Translations under genes and position numbers: made by a program
NCBI GenBank assembly: GCA_050945895.1
Contig: JBMNTU010000006.1
Coordinates: forward strand, 1 to 38,127
Direction of reading: 5' to 3'
Length of the DNA: 38,127 nucleotides
From: JBMNTU01 sp050945895
GTDB taxonomy: Bacteria > Bacillota > Clostridia > Christensenellales > Christensenellaceae
Part shown: positions 15,714 to 24,446 of the stretch, in pieces
How the letters are laid out: each line of letters begins with the position of its first letter
How positions within the stretch are numbered: the first letter of the stretch is position 1
Notes under the pieces: generated by a model
The model's input: the letters and a program-made list of their open reading frames with translations, nothing else
Database searches by the model: none
What the model was told of the DNA's origin: nothing

Positions 15714-15724
15714 TATGGTATAAT
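15714..15724 (+). promoter_or_regulatory. Extended -10 promoter of the PHP phosphoesterase gene
   Basis: TATGGTATAAT at 15714-15724 is the third identical copy of this 11-mer in 1.5 kb. It lies about 30 bases upstream of the GTG start, with no strong -35 match. Confidence 0.65.
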
Positions 15725-15754
15725 AATGTGCAAGTATGAAAAGGAGGTGCAATC

Positions 15755-16486
15755 GTGAATCTGCTGGTCGACACACATACGCATACGGTTTTGAGCGGGC
15801 ATGCGTTTTCCACATTGGTAGAAAATGCAAAGGAAGCCAGCGAGAAAAAAATGCATGCGATCGTTTGCACCGAACACGGCCCAGGCATAGAGGGCGGCGC
15901 GCCAGCCTATGTTATAGGCGTTTTGCGCGGTATGCAGGAATATATGGAGAATATACAGGTTTTCGTAGGTACGGAGGCCAACATAATGGATCACGACGGT
16001 ACGATCGACATTCCCGAGCGGTTTCTTGAGATGACCGACTTTGCCGTCGCTTCCCTGCACGATATTGTTATTGACCCGGGCGACCAGAAAACCAATACGG
16101 AAACCCTTTTGAAAGTGCTGGATAATCAATATATAGACGCCATTGGCCATCCGGGCAACCCTTATTACCCGATCGACCCGCATGCGCTGGTGCTGGAGAC
16201 CAAAAAACAAAATAAGGTAATTGAAATAAACAGTCATTCGTTTGCATTCCGCAAGGGAAGCACGGAAAACTGTATTAAAATTATGAAGCTGTGCAAAAAA
16301 CACGGCGTACGCATTACCGTGGCGTCGGACGCACATATAAGCTACGACATTGGCGAGTTTTCCGCGGCAACGAGCATTCTGGAAGCATTACAGTTCCCCG
16401 AGGAGCTGATCGTGAGCAGGGATATAGAATCTTTTCTGGCATATGTATACGAGCGAAAGAGCCGCTTGCTTAAAAATATGTTTTAG
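15755..16486 (+). CDS. PHP-domain phosphatase (YcdX-like)
   Basis: The 243-residue protein is a single PHP-domain metal-dependent phosphoesterase. It opens with LLVDTHTHT, whose histidines (8 and 10) are metal ligands, and continues with CTEHGPG, VGTEAN, SLHD, IGHPGNP, EINSHS and SDAHI, which together form the trinuclear site. Homologues (YcdX) have phosphatase activity with unknown natural substrates. The start is GTG 15755, behind a near-perfect AAGGAGGTG (15741-15749), the strongest ribosome binding site in the window. The binding-protein-like gene starts 33 bases later and may be co-transcribed. Confidence 0.9.
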   Translation: MNLLVDTHTHTVLSGHAFSTLVENAKEASEKKMHAIVCTEHGPGIEGGAPAYVIGVLRGMQEYMENIQVFVGTEANIMDHDGTIDIPERFLEMTDFAVASLHDIVIDPGDQKTNTETLLKVLDNQYIDAIGHPGNPYYPIDPHALVLETKKQNKVIEINSHSFAFRKGSTENCIKIMKLCKKHGVRITVASDAHISYDIGEFSAATSILEALQFPEELIVSRDIESFLAYVYERKSRLLKNMF

Positions 16487-16519
16487 CGGGCAGCCGGTAT
16501 ATCCTGCACAGGAACGGGT

Positions 16520-17827
16520 ATGTATAAAAGCAAACGCAGGCGTTTAAGAAACAAAAGAATACGGTTTGCACTGATTGTGGCAGGCGCAGTTGCGCTTGTT
16601 TGTCTGTTTGTGTTTTTATGGCTTCCTGGGCGATTGCCGCAAAACGAAACGCCCGCCGAAGCAGCCGTCAATTTTGAAGAGGAGCCTATGACCGACTATG
16701 ACACGGTCGACGACGAAACGCGGGCAGGCCTTTTGGGCGAGCAGAGCGCGCTTTCGGCCAACGCGGACGAACGAGAAAAGAAAATTGGCATCACTCTGCT
16801 GGGGGCAAGCCAGCAGGACAGCACGTTGCTTACCGGAATGGAAAAAGCGGCGCAAGCAGACATTGCGGCAGGCAACATTGAAGATTTCTATTTTTACGAC
16901 GCCGAAAATGACCATAACCAGCAGATCCAGGATGTATTTACAATGGTCAATAACGGCGTTAAAATTATGATCGTTATGAATACCGACGAGTATAATTATA
17001 TAAAAATAGCCGATATTGCAAACCGGAACGGCATTTCGCTGATCACCTACCATACGGATGCGGAAAACGGCTTTACCGTAGATTTGCGCGACAGCGGGGG
17101 CAACGCACAGGATTTTGCAGATTTCATGCTTCAAAACGGCGTGCAGCAAACGGATGTTTTAAACGGAACCAGCGAGCAGCTGGAGCAGATACAGTCTGTG
17201 CTGCCCGTGGGAACATGGTACGAGGACTTTTGGGACGCCGCAGCCGCCATCCGCTATTCCCTGGACAGCGAAGCGCCCAAGGATTCGATGATCGTACTCG
17301 ATTATAACGGCGGGGATATCTTAAAAAACTGGCTTAACAATGGTGCATACCCAAAGGCTTACGCTGCTGTTGCCACCGTCAACTACATCAAAACATGGTA
17401 TGCGCTTTTGAACGGCGGGTATACGCCCCCGCAGGAGGTGGACGAGGACGGGAACGCCGTCCAGCCGGAAACGCCGCCTGTTACGGTGTCGGCAACGCCC
17501 GATCAGTTTAAGGGAATGGCCGTAACCTCCGCACAGAACATAGGCGATATTTTATACGCATTTGCCATCCATCTGGCAAACGGGGATGTTTTGCCCGAAG
17601 CCGAGTATGTGTACGAGGTATCGGCGACGGAGTTTATTACAAACGAAAACCTTGCGTCTTTTTATGAGCAGGTAAAAAACGAGGAGAACGGGCTAGTATA
17701 CAGCAGTGTGGATGCTGCCTCTATCGACGGATTGTTTGCTGCGGCACAGCAGCAAGCAGCCGAAGAGGAGCAGCCCATGCTTTTAGCCGCCGAGCAAAAG
17801 GGCAGCATTGCCGTGCCGGCTGCATAA
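16520..17827 (+). CDS. Membrane-anchored periplasmic-binding-protein-like protein
   Basis: The 435-residue protein has one membrane helix (about 14-35) after a very basic start and no lipobox. It is therefore anchored by the helix rather than lipidated. The outer part resembles a type I sugar-binding fold (Peripla_BP_4): KIGITLLGASQQDSTLL begins the first lobe (about 90), with ITYHTDAENGFTVDLRDSGG in the binding-site region, and the second lobe follows after about 240. The C-terminus is Ala/Glu-rich. No permease or ATPase lies nearby, so it is more likely a sensor or a degenerate binding protein than a transporter part. dnaX begins 23 bases after the stop. An AGGAACGGG-like site precedes the ATG. 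Confidence 0.75.
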   Translation: MYKSKRRRLRNKRIRFALIVAGAVALVCLFVFLWLPGRLPQNETPAEAAVNFEEEPMTDYDTVDDETRAGLLGEQSALSANADEREKKIGITLLGASQQDSTLLTGMEKAAQADIAAGNIEDFYFYDAENDHNQQIQDVFTMVNNGVKIMIVMNTDEYNYIKIADIANRNGISLITYHTDAENGFTVDLRDSGGNAQDFADFMLQNGVQQTDVLNGTSEQLEQIQSVLPVGTWYEDFWDAAAAIRYSLDSEAPKDSMIVLDYNGGDILKNWLNNGAYPKAYAAVATVNYIKTWYALLNGGYTPPQEVDEDGNAVQPETPPVTVSATPDQFKGMAVTSAQNIGDILYAFAIHLANGDVLPEAEYVYEVSATEFITNENLASFYEQVKNEENGLVYSSVDAASIDGLFAAAQQQAAEEEQPMLLAAEQKGSIAVPAA

Positions 17828-17850
17828 AAAACAAACCATTGGGGATACAT

Positions 17851-19437
17851 ATGGCATACAAGACACTATACAGGGTGTTTCGGCCGGATACATTCAACGA
17901 TGTATACGGTCAGGCACACATTACGGACATTTTAAAAAAACAGGTGGAGCAGGCAAAACCCTCTCATGCGTACCTCTTTTTCGGGCCGCGGGGAACGGGC
18001 AAAACAAGCACGGCAAAAATACTTGCAAACGCCATCAATTGTTTATCTCCCGTTGACGGAAACCCCTGCCACCAGTGCGAGGTGTGCCAAAGCGTGGAGC
18101 GAGACGCGTTTGTGGATATTGTCGAAATTGATGCGGCTTCCAACAACAGCGTAGACAACGTGCGGGATATCCGCGAAAAAGTTTCGCTTTTGCCCGCGCA
18201 GGGAAAATATAAGGTATACATTATAGACGAAGTGCACATGCTGTCTTCGGGGGCGTTCAACGCGCTTTTGAAAACGCTGGAGGAGCCTCCGCCGCACGCG
18301 GTCTTTATCCTTGCCACAACGGAGGCCCGCAAAGTGCCTGCGACCATCGCCTCGCGCTGCCAGCGGTACGATTTTAAGCGGATTTCCGAAAAAGATATTG
18401 CTGCACGGTTGGAAGAGGTAGCAAAAAAAGCGGGCGTCGCCTATGAGGACGAAGCGGTCCGCCTGCTGGCGCAGTCCGCCGAGGGCGCGATGCGTGACGC
18501 GCTTTCGCTGATGGACCAGTGCATTTCTGGCAAGGAAAAGCTGACGGCCGAAGACGTATACGCGGCAATCGGCGCAGCAGATAGCAAGCGCATCCTTGCG
18601 TTGTGCGAGGCGGTGCTGGAAGAAAACCCCAAGCAGGCCCTGCTCCTGATGGACGAAATGACATTTGACGGAATAGAGCCGGAACACATTTTGCGCGATA
18701 TGGTTGCCTCCTTGTCGGACTTGCTTAAAAAAGAGATTTCGGACACCTATAAATGCGCAAACATATTGCGCGCACTTGAAATATTGATCCATACGCAGTC
18801 TACGCTCCGCTACGCGGCCGTCCCGGCTGCTGTGCTGACCTCCGCGCTGGTGCGTGCGGCTGTTAACACGACAGATGTAGATACGAAGGACTTTGAGCTG
18901 CGCATCCAAAAGCTGGAAAAACGCGTGGAAAAGCTGGCAGACAAGCTTGCAAAGGGCGTGCCGCCACAACCCAAGGCAGAGCCTGCGCCTGCCCAAACGG
19001 AGGCCGCGCCCACTAGGGAGCAGCCACCCCCGGCATTGAAAGAAGCAAGCCACGAAGCGCCGCAGAATAAAGAACCTGAAAATCCACGCGCAAATGGCGC
19101 GGACAAGGAGCCGGGCAACGTGCCGGCGGAATCGCTTAAAAAGTTCCGCAAGGTCCTTTCGGAAAAGCTGCCCATGCTCGTTCCCTCGCTGTATGCGCTC
19201 AAGCGTATGGACGTAATGGATAAGCGGGTTATTGGATATGTTTCCGAGGCCGATATGCCGGTGGCGGAAATGCTCCTTTCGGAAGCCTATAAAACCGAGC
19301 TTGCGGAGGCGCTTGCAGAGGTGTTTGCAGGAGAAAAACACCTGGAGCTGCAAACGGAAACGGCGCAAAACACGGATGATACGGCGCAAATGCTCATCGA
19401 CGCATTTGGCGCTGATAATGTTATCATAAAAAAATGA
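17851..19437 (+). CDS. dnaX: DNA polymerase III subunit gamma/tau
   Basis: This is the clamp-loader ATPase of the replicative polymerase. The 528-residue product has Walker A GPRGTGKT (45-52), the zinc-binding cysteines C64, C73, C76 and C79, the DEVHML box (126-131) and the ASRC sensor. A Pro/Ala/Glu-rich linker (about 375-430) precedes a C-terminal tau-like domain. The ATG at 17851 is the start of the family's MAYKTLYR sequence with GGGGAT upstream; an earlier in-frame TTG was rejected. It heads the classic dnaX-ybaB-recR order. No programmed frameshift site for a shorter gamma form was recognised. Confidence 0.96.
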   Translation: MAYKTLYRVFRPDTFNDVYGQAHITDILKKQVEQAKPSHAYLFFGPRGTGKTSTAKILANAINCLSPVDGNPCHQCEVCQSVERDAFVDIVEIDAASNNSVDNVRDIREKVSLLPAQGKYKVYIIDEVHMLSSGAFNALLKTLEEPPPHAVFILATTEARKVPATIASRCQRYDFKRISEKDIAARLEEVAKKAGVAYEDEAVRLLAQSAEGAMRDALSLMDQCISGKEKLTAEDVYAAIGAADSKRILALCEAVLEENPKQALLLMDEMTFDGIEPEHILRDMVASLSDLLKKEISDTYKCANILRALEILIHTQSTLRYAAVPAAVLTSALVRAAVNTTDVDTKDFELRIQKLEKRVEKLADKLAKGVPPQPKAEPAPAQTEAAPTREQPPPALKEASHEAPQNKEPENPRANGADKEPGNVPAESLKKFRKVLSEKLPMLVPSLYALKRMDVMDKRVIGYVSEADMPVAEMLLSEAYKTELAEALAEVFAGEKHLELQTETAQNTDDTAQMLIDAFGADNVIIKK

Positions 19438-19456
19438 CAATAGGAGAGAGATAAAG

Positions 19457-19798
19457 ATGGCAAAAGGCGGAGGATTTTCCGGCGGCGGAATGAACATGCA
19501 AAACATGATGAAGCAGGCGCAGCAAATGCAGGCCCGTATGCAGAAATTGCAGGATGAGCTGGAAGAAAAGGAAGTAGAGGCTTCTGCGGGCGGCGGCGTT
19601 GTGAAGGTTGTGGTCTCGGGCAAAAAAGAGATCAAAAGCATTGAAATCCAGGAGGCCGTCGTTGACCCGGACGATGTGGAAATGCTGCAAGACCTGATTA
19701 TTGCGGCCGTCAACGAGGCGCTTACCAAGGCCGAAGAAATGGTGCAGTCCGAAATGGGCAAAATTACGGGCGGCATGAACCTGGGAGGCCTGTTTTAA
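19457..19798 (+). CDS. ybaB: YbaB/EbfC family nucleoid-associated protein
   Basis: The 113-residue product is a small DNA-binding protein that forms dimers shaped like tweezers and helps organise the nucleoid. The N-terminus is Gly/Met-rich and flexible, then a coiled helix (about 14-40) and the strand region VKVVVSGKKEIKSIEI typical of the family. It lies between dnaX and recR, the conserved position in Firmicutes. AGGAGAG precedes the ATG. Confidence 0.95.
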   Translation: MAKGGGFSGGGMNMQNMMKQAQQMQARMQKLQDELEEKEVEASAGGGVVKVVVSGKKEIKSIEIQEAVVDPDDVEMLQDLIIAAVNEALTKAEEMVQSEMGKITGGMNLGGLF

Positions 19799-19804
19799 TA
19801 AATA

Positions 19805-20398
19805 ATGGAAAATTTACGTTCGTTTCAAAAACTGGTCGCGCAGTTTTCCAAGCTTCCGGGCATTGGCCGCAAGACCGCGCAACGGCTAGCTTACCATATT
19901 ATCCATATGCCGGAAGAAGAGGTCCGGCAGTTTGCGCGCGACATGACGGAGGCCCGGCAGAAAATTAAAACCTGCAGGGTGTGCGGCAACCTGGCGGAGC
20001 AGGACGTCTGCGACATTTGCCTCGACCCCAAGCGGGACGCATCGGTCATTTGTGTCGTAAAAGACGCAAAGGACGTTTTTGCGATCGAAAAAACACATGA
20101 ATACAAGGGCTTTTACCATGTATTGCATGGGGCGCTTTCGCCTCTGGAGGGCGTGGGCCCGGACGATATTTCTATCAAGGAGCTTTTGGAGCGCATCACA
20201 GACCGGACGGAGGAAGTAATTTTGGCGACCAATCCGGATGTGCAGGGGGAAGCGACGGCCGCCTATATTGGCAAGCTGCTTGCCCCAACGGGCGTAAAGG
20301 TAACGCGCATTGCGCATGGGATTCCCATTGGCGCAGAGCTGGAATACGCAGACGAAGTAACGCTGATCAAAGCGCTTGAGGGAAGACGGGGCATGTAA
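19805..20398 (+). CDS. recR: Recombination mediator RecR
   Basis: RecR works with RecO and RecF to load RecA at gaps. The 197-residue product has the helix-hairpin-helix LPGIGRKTAQRLAYHI at about 17-32, the zinc finger with CRVC and CDIC (about 57-72), and the Toprim domain (about 80-175), including the conserved ATNPDVQGEATA stretch. Length is normal. The ATG lies 6 bases after the ybaB stop and has no strong site of its own, so translation is probably coupled to ybaB. Confidence 0.96.
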   Translation: MENLRSFQKLVAQFSKLPGIGRKTAQRLAYHIIHMPEEEVRQFARDMTEARQKIKTCRVCGNLAEQDVCDICLDPKRDASVICVVKDAKDVFAIEKTHEYKGFYHVLHGALSPLEGVGPDDISIKELLERITDRTEEVILATNPDVQGEATAAYIGKLLAPTGVKVTRIAHGIPIGAELEYADEVTLIKALEGRRGM

Positions 20399-20401
20399 AA
20401 A

Positions 20402-20968
20402 ATGTACCAGAGTTTTAAAGAGCTATACGAAACGGTCATGCACTGCACGGCATGCCGACTCAGTGAAAAACGGACGAATGTCGTCTTTGGCGAGGGAAAC
20501 CTGCACGCCGATATTATGTTCATCGGCGAAGGCCCTGGTGCGCGCGAGGACGAGACCGGCCGCCCGTTTGTGGGCGCGGCTGGGCAGCTTTTAGACAAAA
20601 TGCTGAATGATATCGGCCTTGCACGTAAAGACGTTTTTATTGGCAACACCGTCAAATGCAGGCCGCCCGGAAACCGCGACCCAAAGCCGGACGAGCGGGA
20701 AGCATGCATCGGCTACCTGCGGGCGCAGGTGGCTTTTATAAAGCCAAAGCTAATCGTATGTTTGGGACGAATCGCGGCGGGCGTTATATTGGGCCGCGAA
20801 GTTCGCATGATGCGCGAACACGGCCAGATTTTTGACGTAAAAAAATTCCTGATCATGCCGACATTCCACCCGGCCGCGCTGCTTCACAACCCGGATAACG
20901 CACAATATGCGCGCGAAGATTTCCAATTGCTTAAATCAAAGCTGGAGGAGCTGAAGCATGATACATGA
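20402..20968 (+). CDS. Uracil-DNA glycosylase, Fe-S (family 4) type
   Basis: The 188-residue protein removes uracil from DNA. It has the four iron-sulfur cysteines C15, C18, C86 and C102 and the active-site motif GEGPGARED (42-50), as well as the C-terminal HPAALL motif. This matches family 4 (UdgA) enzymes. Its start lies 3 bases after the recR stop. It overlaps the next gene by 11 bases, so the pair is translationally coupled. Repair of deaminated cytosine fits its place with recR and dnaX. Confidence 0.93.
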   Translation: MYQSFKELYETVMHCTACRLSEKRTNVVFGEGNLHADIMFIGEGPGAREDETGRPFVGAAGQLLDKMLNDIGLARKDVFIGNTVKCRPPGNRDPKPDEREACIGYLRAQVAFIKPKLIVCLGRIAAGVILGREVRMMREHGQIFDVKKFLIMPTFHPAALLHNPDNAQYAREDFQLLKSKLEELKHDT

Positions 20969-21530
20969 GCTGTATAAACGCATCCATTCCCACTACGATA
21001 TGGACGGGCTGGTGTTTGGCGGCGGCAGCATGAAAAGCGGCATTTTGCTCATCGGCGAAGCGCCGGGCAAAGACGAGGTAAAACAGGGGCGTCCGTTTGT
21101 CGGCCAGGCAGGAAAAAACCTGGACGGATTTTTGGATATCCTCGGCTTGCCGCGGGAGGACATCTATATTACCAACGTGTGCAAATTCCGCCCGTGCAAA
21201 ACAAGCGAAAAGGGCACGGTTTCCAACCGGCCGCCTACACAAAAGGAAATTACTGAGGCCATTCCGTTTTTGCAGGAGGAAATCGGCATTTTGCAGCCAA
21301 AAACCATTGTTACGCTGGGCAATACGCCGCTCCGCGCGGTATTGGACGACAAATCTGCAAGTATCGGCGTGTTCCATGGAAAAACCACACAAACACAGGT
21401 TGGCGGGCAGGCATATCGGCTGTTTGCGCTTTACCATCCTGCAAGCATCATCTATAACCGCTCTTTGAAGGAAGTATACGAAAAGGATCTATATGCCCTG
21501 AAATCTGCGCTTTGCCCGGCGACGCAATAG
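20958..21530 (+). CDS. Second uracil-DNA glycosylase-family protein, without the N-terminal Fe-S cysteines
   Basis: The 190-residue protein shares the fold of its neighbour: GEAPGKDE (33-40), RPFVGQAGK and HPASII are clear. It lacks the paired N-terminal cysteines; the only nearby ones are C75 and C80 in NVCKFRPCKT. It probably cannot assemble the usual iron-sulfur cluster. It may have different base specificity or have diverged as a partner of the first enzyme. The start overlaps the upstream gene by 11 bases. The operon appears to end here. Confidence 0.85.
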   Translation: MIHELYKRIHSHYDMDGLVFGGGSMKSGILLIGEAPGKDEVKQGRPFVGQAGKNLDGFLDILGLPREDIYITNVCKFRPCKTSEKGTVSNRPPTQKEITEAIPFLQEEIGILQPKTIVTLGNTPLRAVLDDKSASIGVFHGKTTQTQVGGQAYRLFALYHPASIIYNRSLKEVYEKDLYALKSALCPATQ

Positions 21531-21649
21531 CGGGATAGAGCGAAGGGCGACGCCGGGGGCACGATAGCTGTGAAATAGTAGCATAATAATTGACAAAAGG
21601 ATCGGCTAAAACCGGTTGCTGCTTTGCACCCAGCCGTAGTGCTTGGAAT

Positions 21650-21678
21650 TTGCATTTGCACAGCAGGCGTTATATAAT
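21650..21678 (+). promoter_or_regulatory. Promoter of the SH3/peptidoglycan-binding gene
   Basis: TTGCAT (21650-21655), 17 bases and TATAAT (21673-21678). The start would be near 21685, giving a leader of about 90 bases that is strongly structured. Confidence 0.75.
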
Positions 21679-21693
21679 AACTAGAATATGTCG

Positions 21694-21766
21694 GGCAGCC
21701 GTAGCTGCCTGCAGGACATTGTATCGAAGGCTTTGCGGGCAACCAGATGCCCGGATACGATGGGGG
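21694..21766 (+). promoter_or_regulatory. Structured 5' leader with the ribosome site at the base of a hairpin
   Basis: GGCAGC (21694-21699) pairs with GCTGCC (21704-21709). CATTGTATC (21717-21725) pairs with GATACGATG (21754-21762) with one G-T pair, and inside it GGGCA (21737-21741) pairs with TGCCC (21748-21752). The GGGGG ribosome site (21762-21766) starts at the last base of the long stem, so folding could gate translation. It matches no riboswitch class I recognise. Confidence 0.5.
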
Positions 21767-21775
21767 ATGTTTTTT

Positions 21776-23119
21776 GTGACAAAGGTAAACAGACGGATTT
21801 GTATGCTGCTTGCAGCAATGCTTCTTTTCTTGTGCGTCGCGCTGTACCCAACGCCCGCGCAGGCAATTCCCGCGTTTGAGGAAGCAACGATTATAGCGGA
21901 TGGCGTAAATATGCGCCTCAGGCCCACCGTGGATTCTCCATTTGTGCTCAAGCTGGAGACCGGTACACGCGTGGGCGTATTTTGTGAGGAAGTAGACGGC
22001 TGGTACCGCATTATATATGGAAATTACCGCGGGTATGTTTCTAAAGATTTTGTATTTTTGCCTTCGACAGACGTGCTCGTCGGCAACGTTATCGAAGACG
22101 GGACGGCCGTATACGCCAACGCCGGCGAATTTTCCGAGCCGGTGGACACGCTGAACGCAGGCACGGGCGTACAGGTTACGTCTGTTTTAGACGAATACTA
22201 CGGTGTGGAATACACACCGTTTACAAGCGAAGAGGAGCAGCCGGCAGCAGAAACGGAAAGCCCTGCACCCCCGCCGGAGGAAACCGGCGGAGCGGAGGCC
22301 GATACTGCCGACGCTGACGCAGTTTTGGCGCAAGGCAATGCGGCAAGGGCAAGCGAACCGGAAGAAGCTGCAAGCGGTATTCCGGAAAGCAGCCTGGAAA
22401 ATGCCAGCCTGAAAAAGGGATATATACGCAAAGATACGGTCAACCTCTCCGCATCCAAAAATGCCGCAAACATGATCCGCGAGGGAATGACCGGCGTAGA
22501 AGTGACCAAAATGCAGCGCGAGCTCAAAAACCGCGGTTTTATGGGCGCGTCTGCCACCGGAGAATTCGGCAAGCAAACAAAAAAAGCGGTTATTCTTTTC
22601 CAGGAAATGGCAGGGCTGCAGGCAGACGGTATTGCAGGAGCGCAGACGCTTGAAATGCTGTACGGAGACAATGACATTACCTGCACCTATGCACAGCGCA
22701 TGGGTATTTCGGGCACTGTACAGCTGATGCCGTGGGACGAAGCAAAGGATTTATTCTATAAAGGCGCGACCGCCAAAATCACCGACGTTGCCACAGGCAT
22801 CTCCTGGTACGACAGGCGCTTTGGCGGGTGGTTCCACGCAGACAGCGAACCGGTATCCGCCGCAGACACAGCAAAAATGAAAGAGGCGTACGGCGGAAGC
22901 TGGAGCTGGGACAGGCGGGCGGTTTGGATTACCATAGACGGCGTAACGATTGCCGGGTCCATCAACGGCATGCCGCACCTTTCCAGCACCATTGGGGACA
23001 ATAATTTTCCCGGGCACCATTGCATCCACGTCTACCAGAGCAAGGTACACGAAAATTCCGCAGAGTGCCCCCGACACCAGTCCCAAGTGCAATATGCCTA
23101 TAAAATGGGGCAGGAATAA
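21776..23119 (+). CDS. Secreted SH3 and peptidoglycan-binding protein
   Basis: The 447-residue predicted product starts at GTG 21776 with GGGGG 9 bases upstream. This gives a clean signal peptide ending PTPAQA before IPAF (cleavage about residue 30). A bacterial SH3 domain follows (ADGVNMRLRP, about 40-100), then a second SH3-like part and a Glu/Ala-rich linker. A peptidoglycan-binding domain spans about 245-305 (GMTGVEVTKMQRELKNRGF). The C-terminal 130 residues are a domain common in clostridial wall proteins, with GGWFHAD, SWDRRAVWI, INGMPH and FPGHHCIHVY. No NlpC/P60 or amidase motif is visible, so catalysis is unproven. A cell-wall role is likely, and a processing protease is encoded next. 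Confidence 0.85.
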   Translation: MTKVNRRICMLLAAMLLFLCVALYPTPAQAIPAFEEATIIADGVNMRLRPTVDSPFVLKLETGTRVGVFCEEVDGWYRIIYGNYRGYVSKDFVFLPSTDVLVGNVIEDGTAVYANAGEFSEPVDTLNAGTGVQVTSVLDEYYGVEYTPFTSEEEQPAAETESPAPPPEETGGAEADTADADAVLAQGNAARASEPEEAASGIPESSLENASLKKGYIRKDTVNLSASKNAANMIREGMTGVEVTKMQRELKNRGFMGASATGEFGKQTKKAVILFQEMAGLQADGIAGAQTLEMLYGDNDITCTYAQRMGISGTVQLMPWDEAKDLFYKGATAKITDVATGISWYDRRFGGWFHADSEPVSAADTAKMKEAYGGSWSWDRRAVWITIDGVTIAGSINGMPHLSSTIGDNNFPGHHCIHVYQSKVHENSAECPRHQSQVQYAYKMGQE

Positions 23120-23227
23120 CCATGCGGCTTAAGCATCACCCACCGCGGAAACGGAAATAAATGAATTTGCAAGGCATATATTTTGTATGCGGCTGGGCAC
23201 CTGGCCCGGCCCGGGGAGGAAAACCAT

Positions 23228-24433
23228 TTGGAGAAAAAGAAAGTAGTTGTACTATGCGCAGCAATTGCTGTAACGGTGTGCTTTATTACCGCGCTGTTCA
23301 CTTATAATTATGTAACATCCCAAGAGCGCGGCAACGAGATTCGCATTGGAAGCGGAAATTATGACGATATTGCTAAATATATGGACATGAGTGACCTCGA
23401 GCAGATTATCCAAAACACCTACTATCAGGAGGTTTCGGACGAATCGCTGGTAGACGGCGCTATGAAGGGTATGGTACGCGCGCTGGGCGACCCATATTCT
23501 GTCTACTATACCGAAGAAGAGTACGGCGAATATACCAGCAACCGGGAAGGGATATTTGTGGGCATCGGCGTAACCGTCAGCCCTTACGAAGAGACCGGGC
23601 AGTTGCTTGTGCAGGCCGTGTACAGCGGCGGGCCGGCAGATATGGCCGGCTTGAACGAGGGCGATATCATTACTGCGGTAGACAACAGCGCATTAATCGA
23701 CCTGGATTTTGAAAGCGCCACCGATATCCTGCGCGGGCCCAGCGGGTCGAACGTGCGTATTACCATACTGACGCCCGAGGGCGAAACAAGGGATATGAAC
23801 CTTGTGCGCGCAGAAGTACAAACGCAGTATGTATTCCCCACCATGCTGGACGAAGACCTTGCCTATATCATTGTAAACGAGTTTCGCGGAAACGCTGCCG
23901 AAGAATTTGCAGACGCGCTTGCCTTTGCCGCTGAAGAAGAAGCAAAGGGCATTGTTATAGACCTGCGCGGCAACATGGGCGGCAACGTAAGCGACGCAGT
24001 AAGTATGCTCGACCAGCTTCTTCCGGAGGGCATTTTGGTATACAGCATCGATAAAAACGGCGACCGGAACGAATGGACGTCGGACGCAAGTATGAATGAT
24101 ATCCCCATTGCCGTTATCGTAGACGAAAACAGCGCAAGCGCAAGCGAAATATTTGCGGGCGCAGTGCAGGATTACGGGCGCGGCCCTATTGTTGGAACAC
24201 AGACCTTTGGCAAGGGCGTTACGCAGGTAACGCTGGACATGCCCCATTCGGGCGGCGGCGTAAAGCTTACCAACGCAGTATATTACACACCCAACGGCAG
24301 GGATATCAACGGCATTGGCATCACGCCGGACAAAATCGTCGAGCTGCCCGAAGATACATCGACGCTGACGCAGGACACGGATTCGCAGCTACAGGCCGCC
24401 ATGACGGCGCTCAGGGAGCAAATCGAGTCCTAA
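23228..24433 (+). CDS. Carboxy-terminal processing protease, S41 family with PDZ domain
   Basis: The 401-residue protein has a signal anchor (about 6-26), an extracellular N-terminal part, a PDZ domain (about 100-185) and the S41 protease domain with the SASASE segment carrying the catalytic serine and TFGKG carrying the lysine. Such proteases trim secreted or membrane substrates. The start is TTG 23228, supported by GGGGAGGA 8 bases upstream; no ATG fits. It follows the SH3/peptidoglycan-binding gene in the same direction, and that protein is a plausible substrate. The hydrogenase-regulator-like gene follows 13 bases later. Confidence 0.93.
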   Translation: MEKKKVVVLCAAIAVTVCFITALFTYNYVTSQERGNEIRIGSGNYDDIAKYMDMSDLEQIIQNTYYQEVSDESLVDGAMKGMVRALGDPYSVYYTEEEYGEYTSNREGIFVGIGVTVSPYEETGQLLVQAVYSGGPADMAGLNEGDIITAVDNSALIDLDFESATDILRGPSGSNVRITILTPEGETRDMNLVRAEVQTQYVFPTMLDEDLAYIIVNEFRGNAAEEFADALAFAAEEEAKGIVIDLRGNMGGNVSDAVSMLDQLLPEGILVYSIDKNGDRNEWTSDASMNDIPIAVIVDENSASASEIFAGAVQDYGRGPIVGTQTFGKGVTQVTLDMPHSGGGVKLTNAVYYTPNGRDINGIGITPDKIVELPEDTSTLTQDTDSQLQAAMTALREQIES

Positions 24434-24446
24434 AAGGAGCAATGCT

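Noticed and set aside
17851..19437. Programmed frameshift producing a short gamma form of DnaX
   Set aside because: No slippery run followed by a stem near the end of domain III was recognised.
18043..19776. 577-codon minus-strand frame opposite dnaX and ybaB
   Set aside because: Both genes on the plus strand are certain. The frame is open only because of their codon use.
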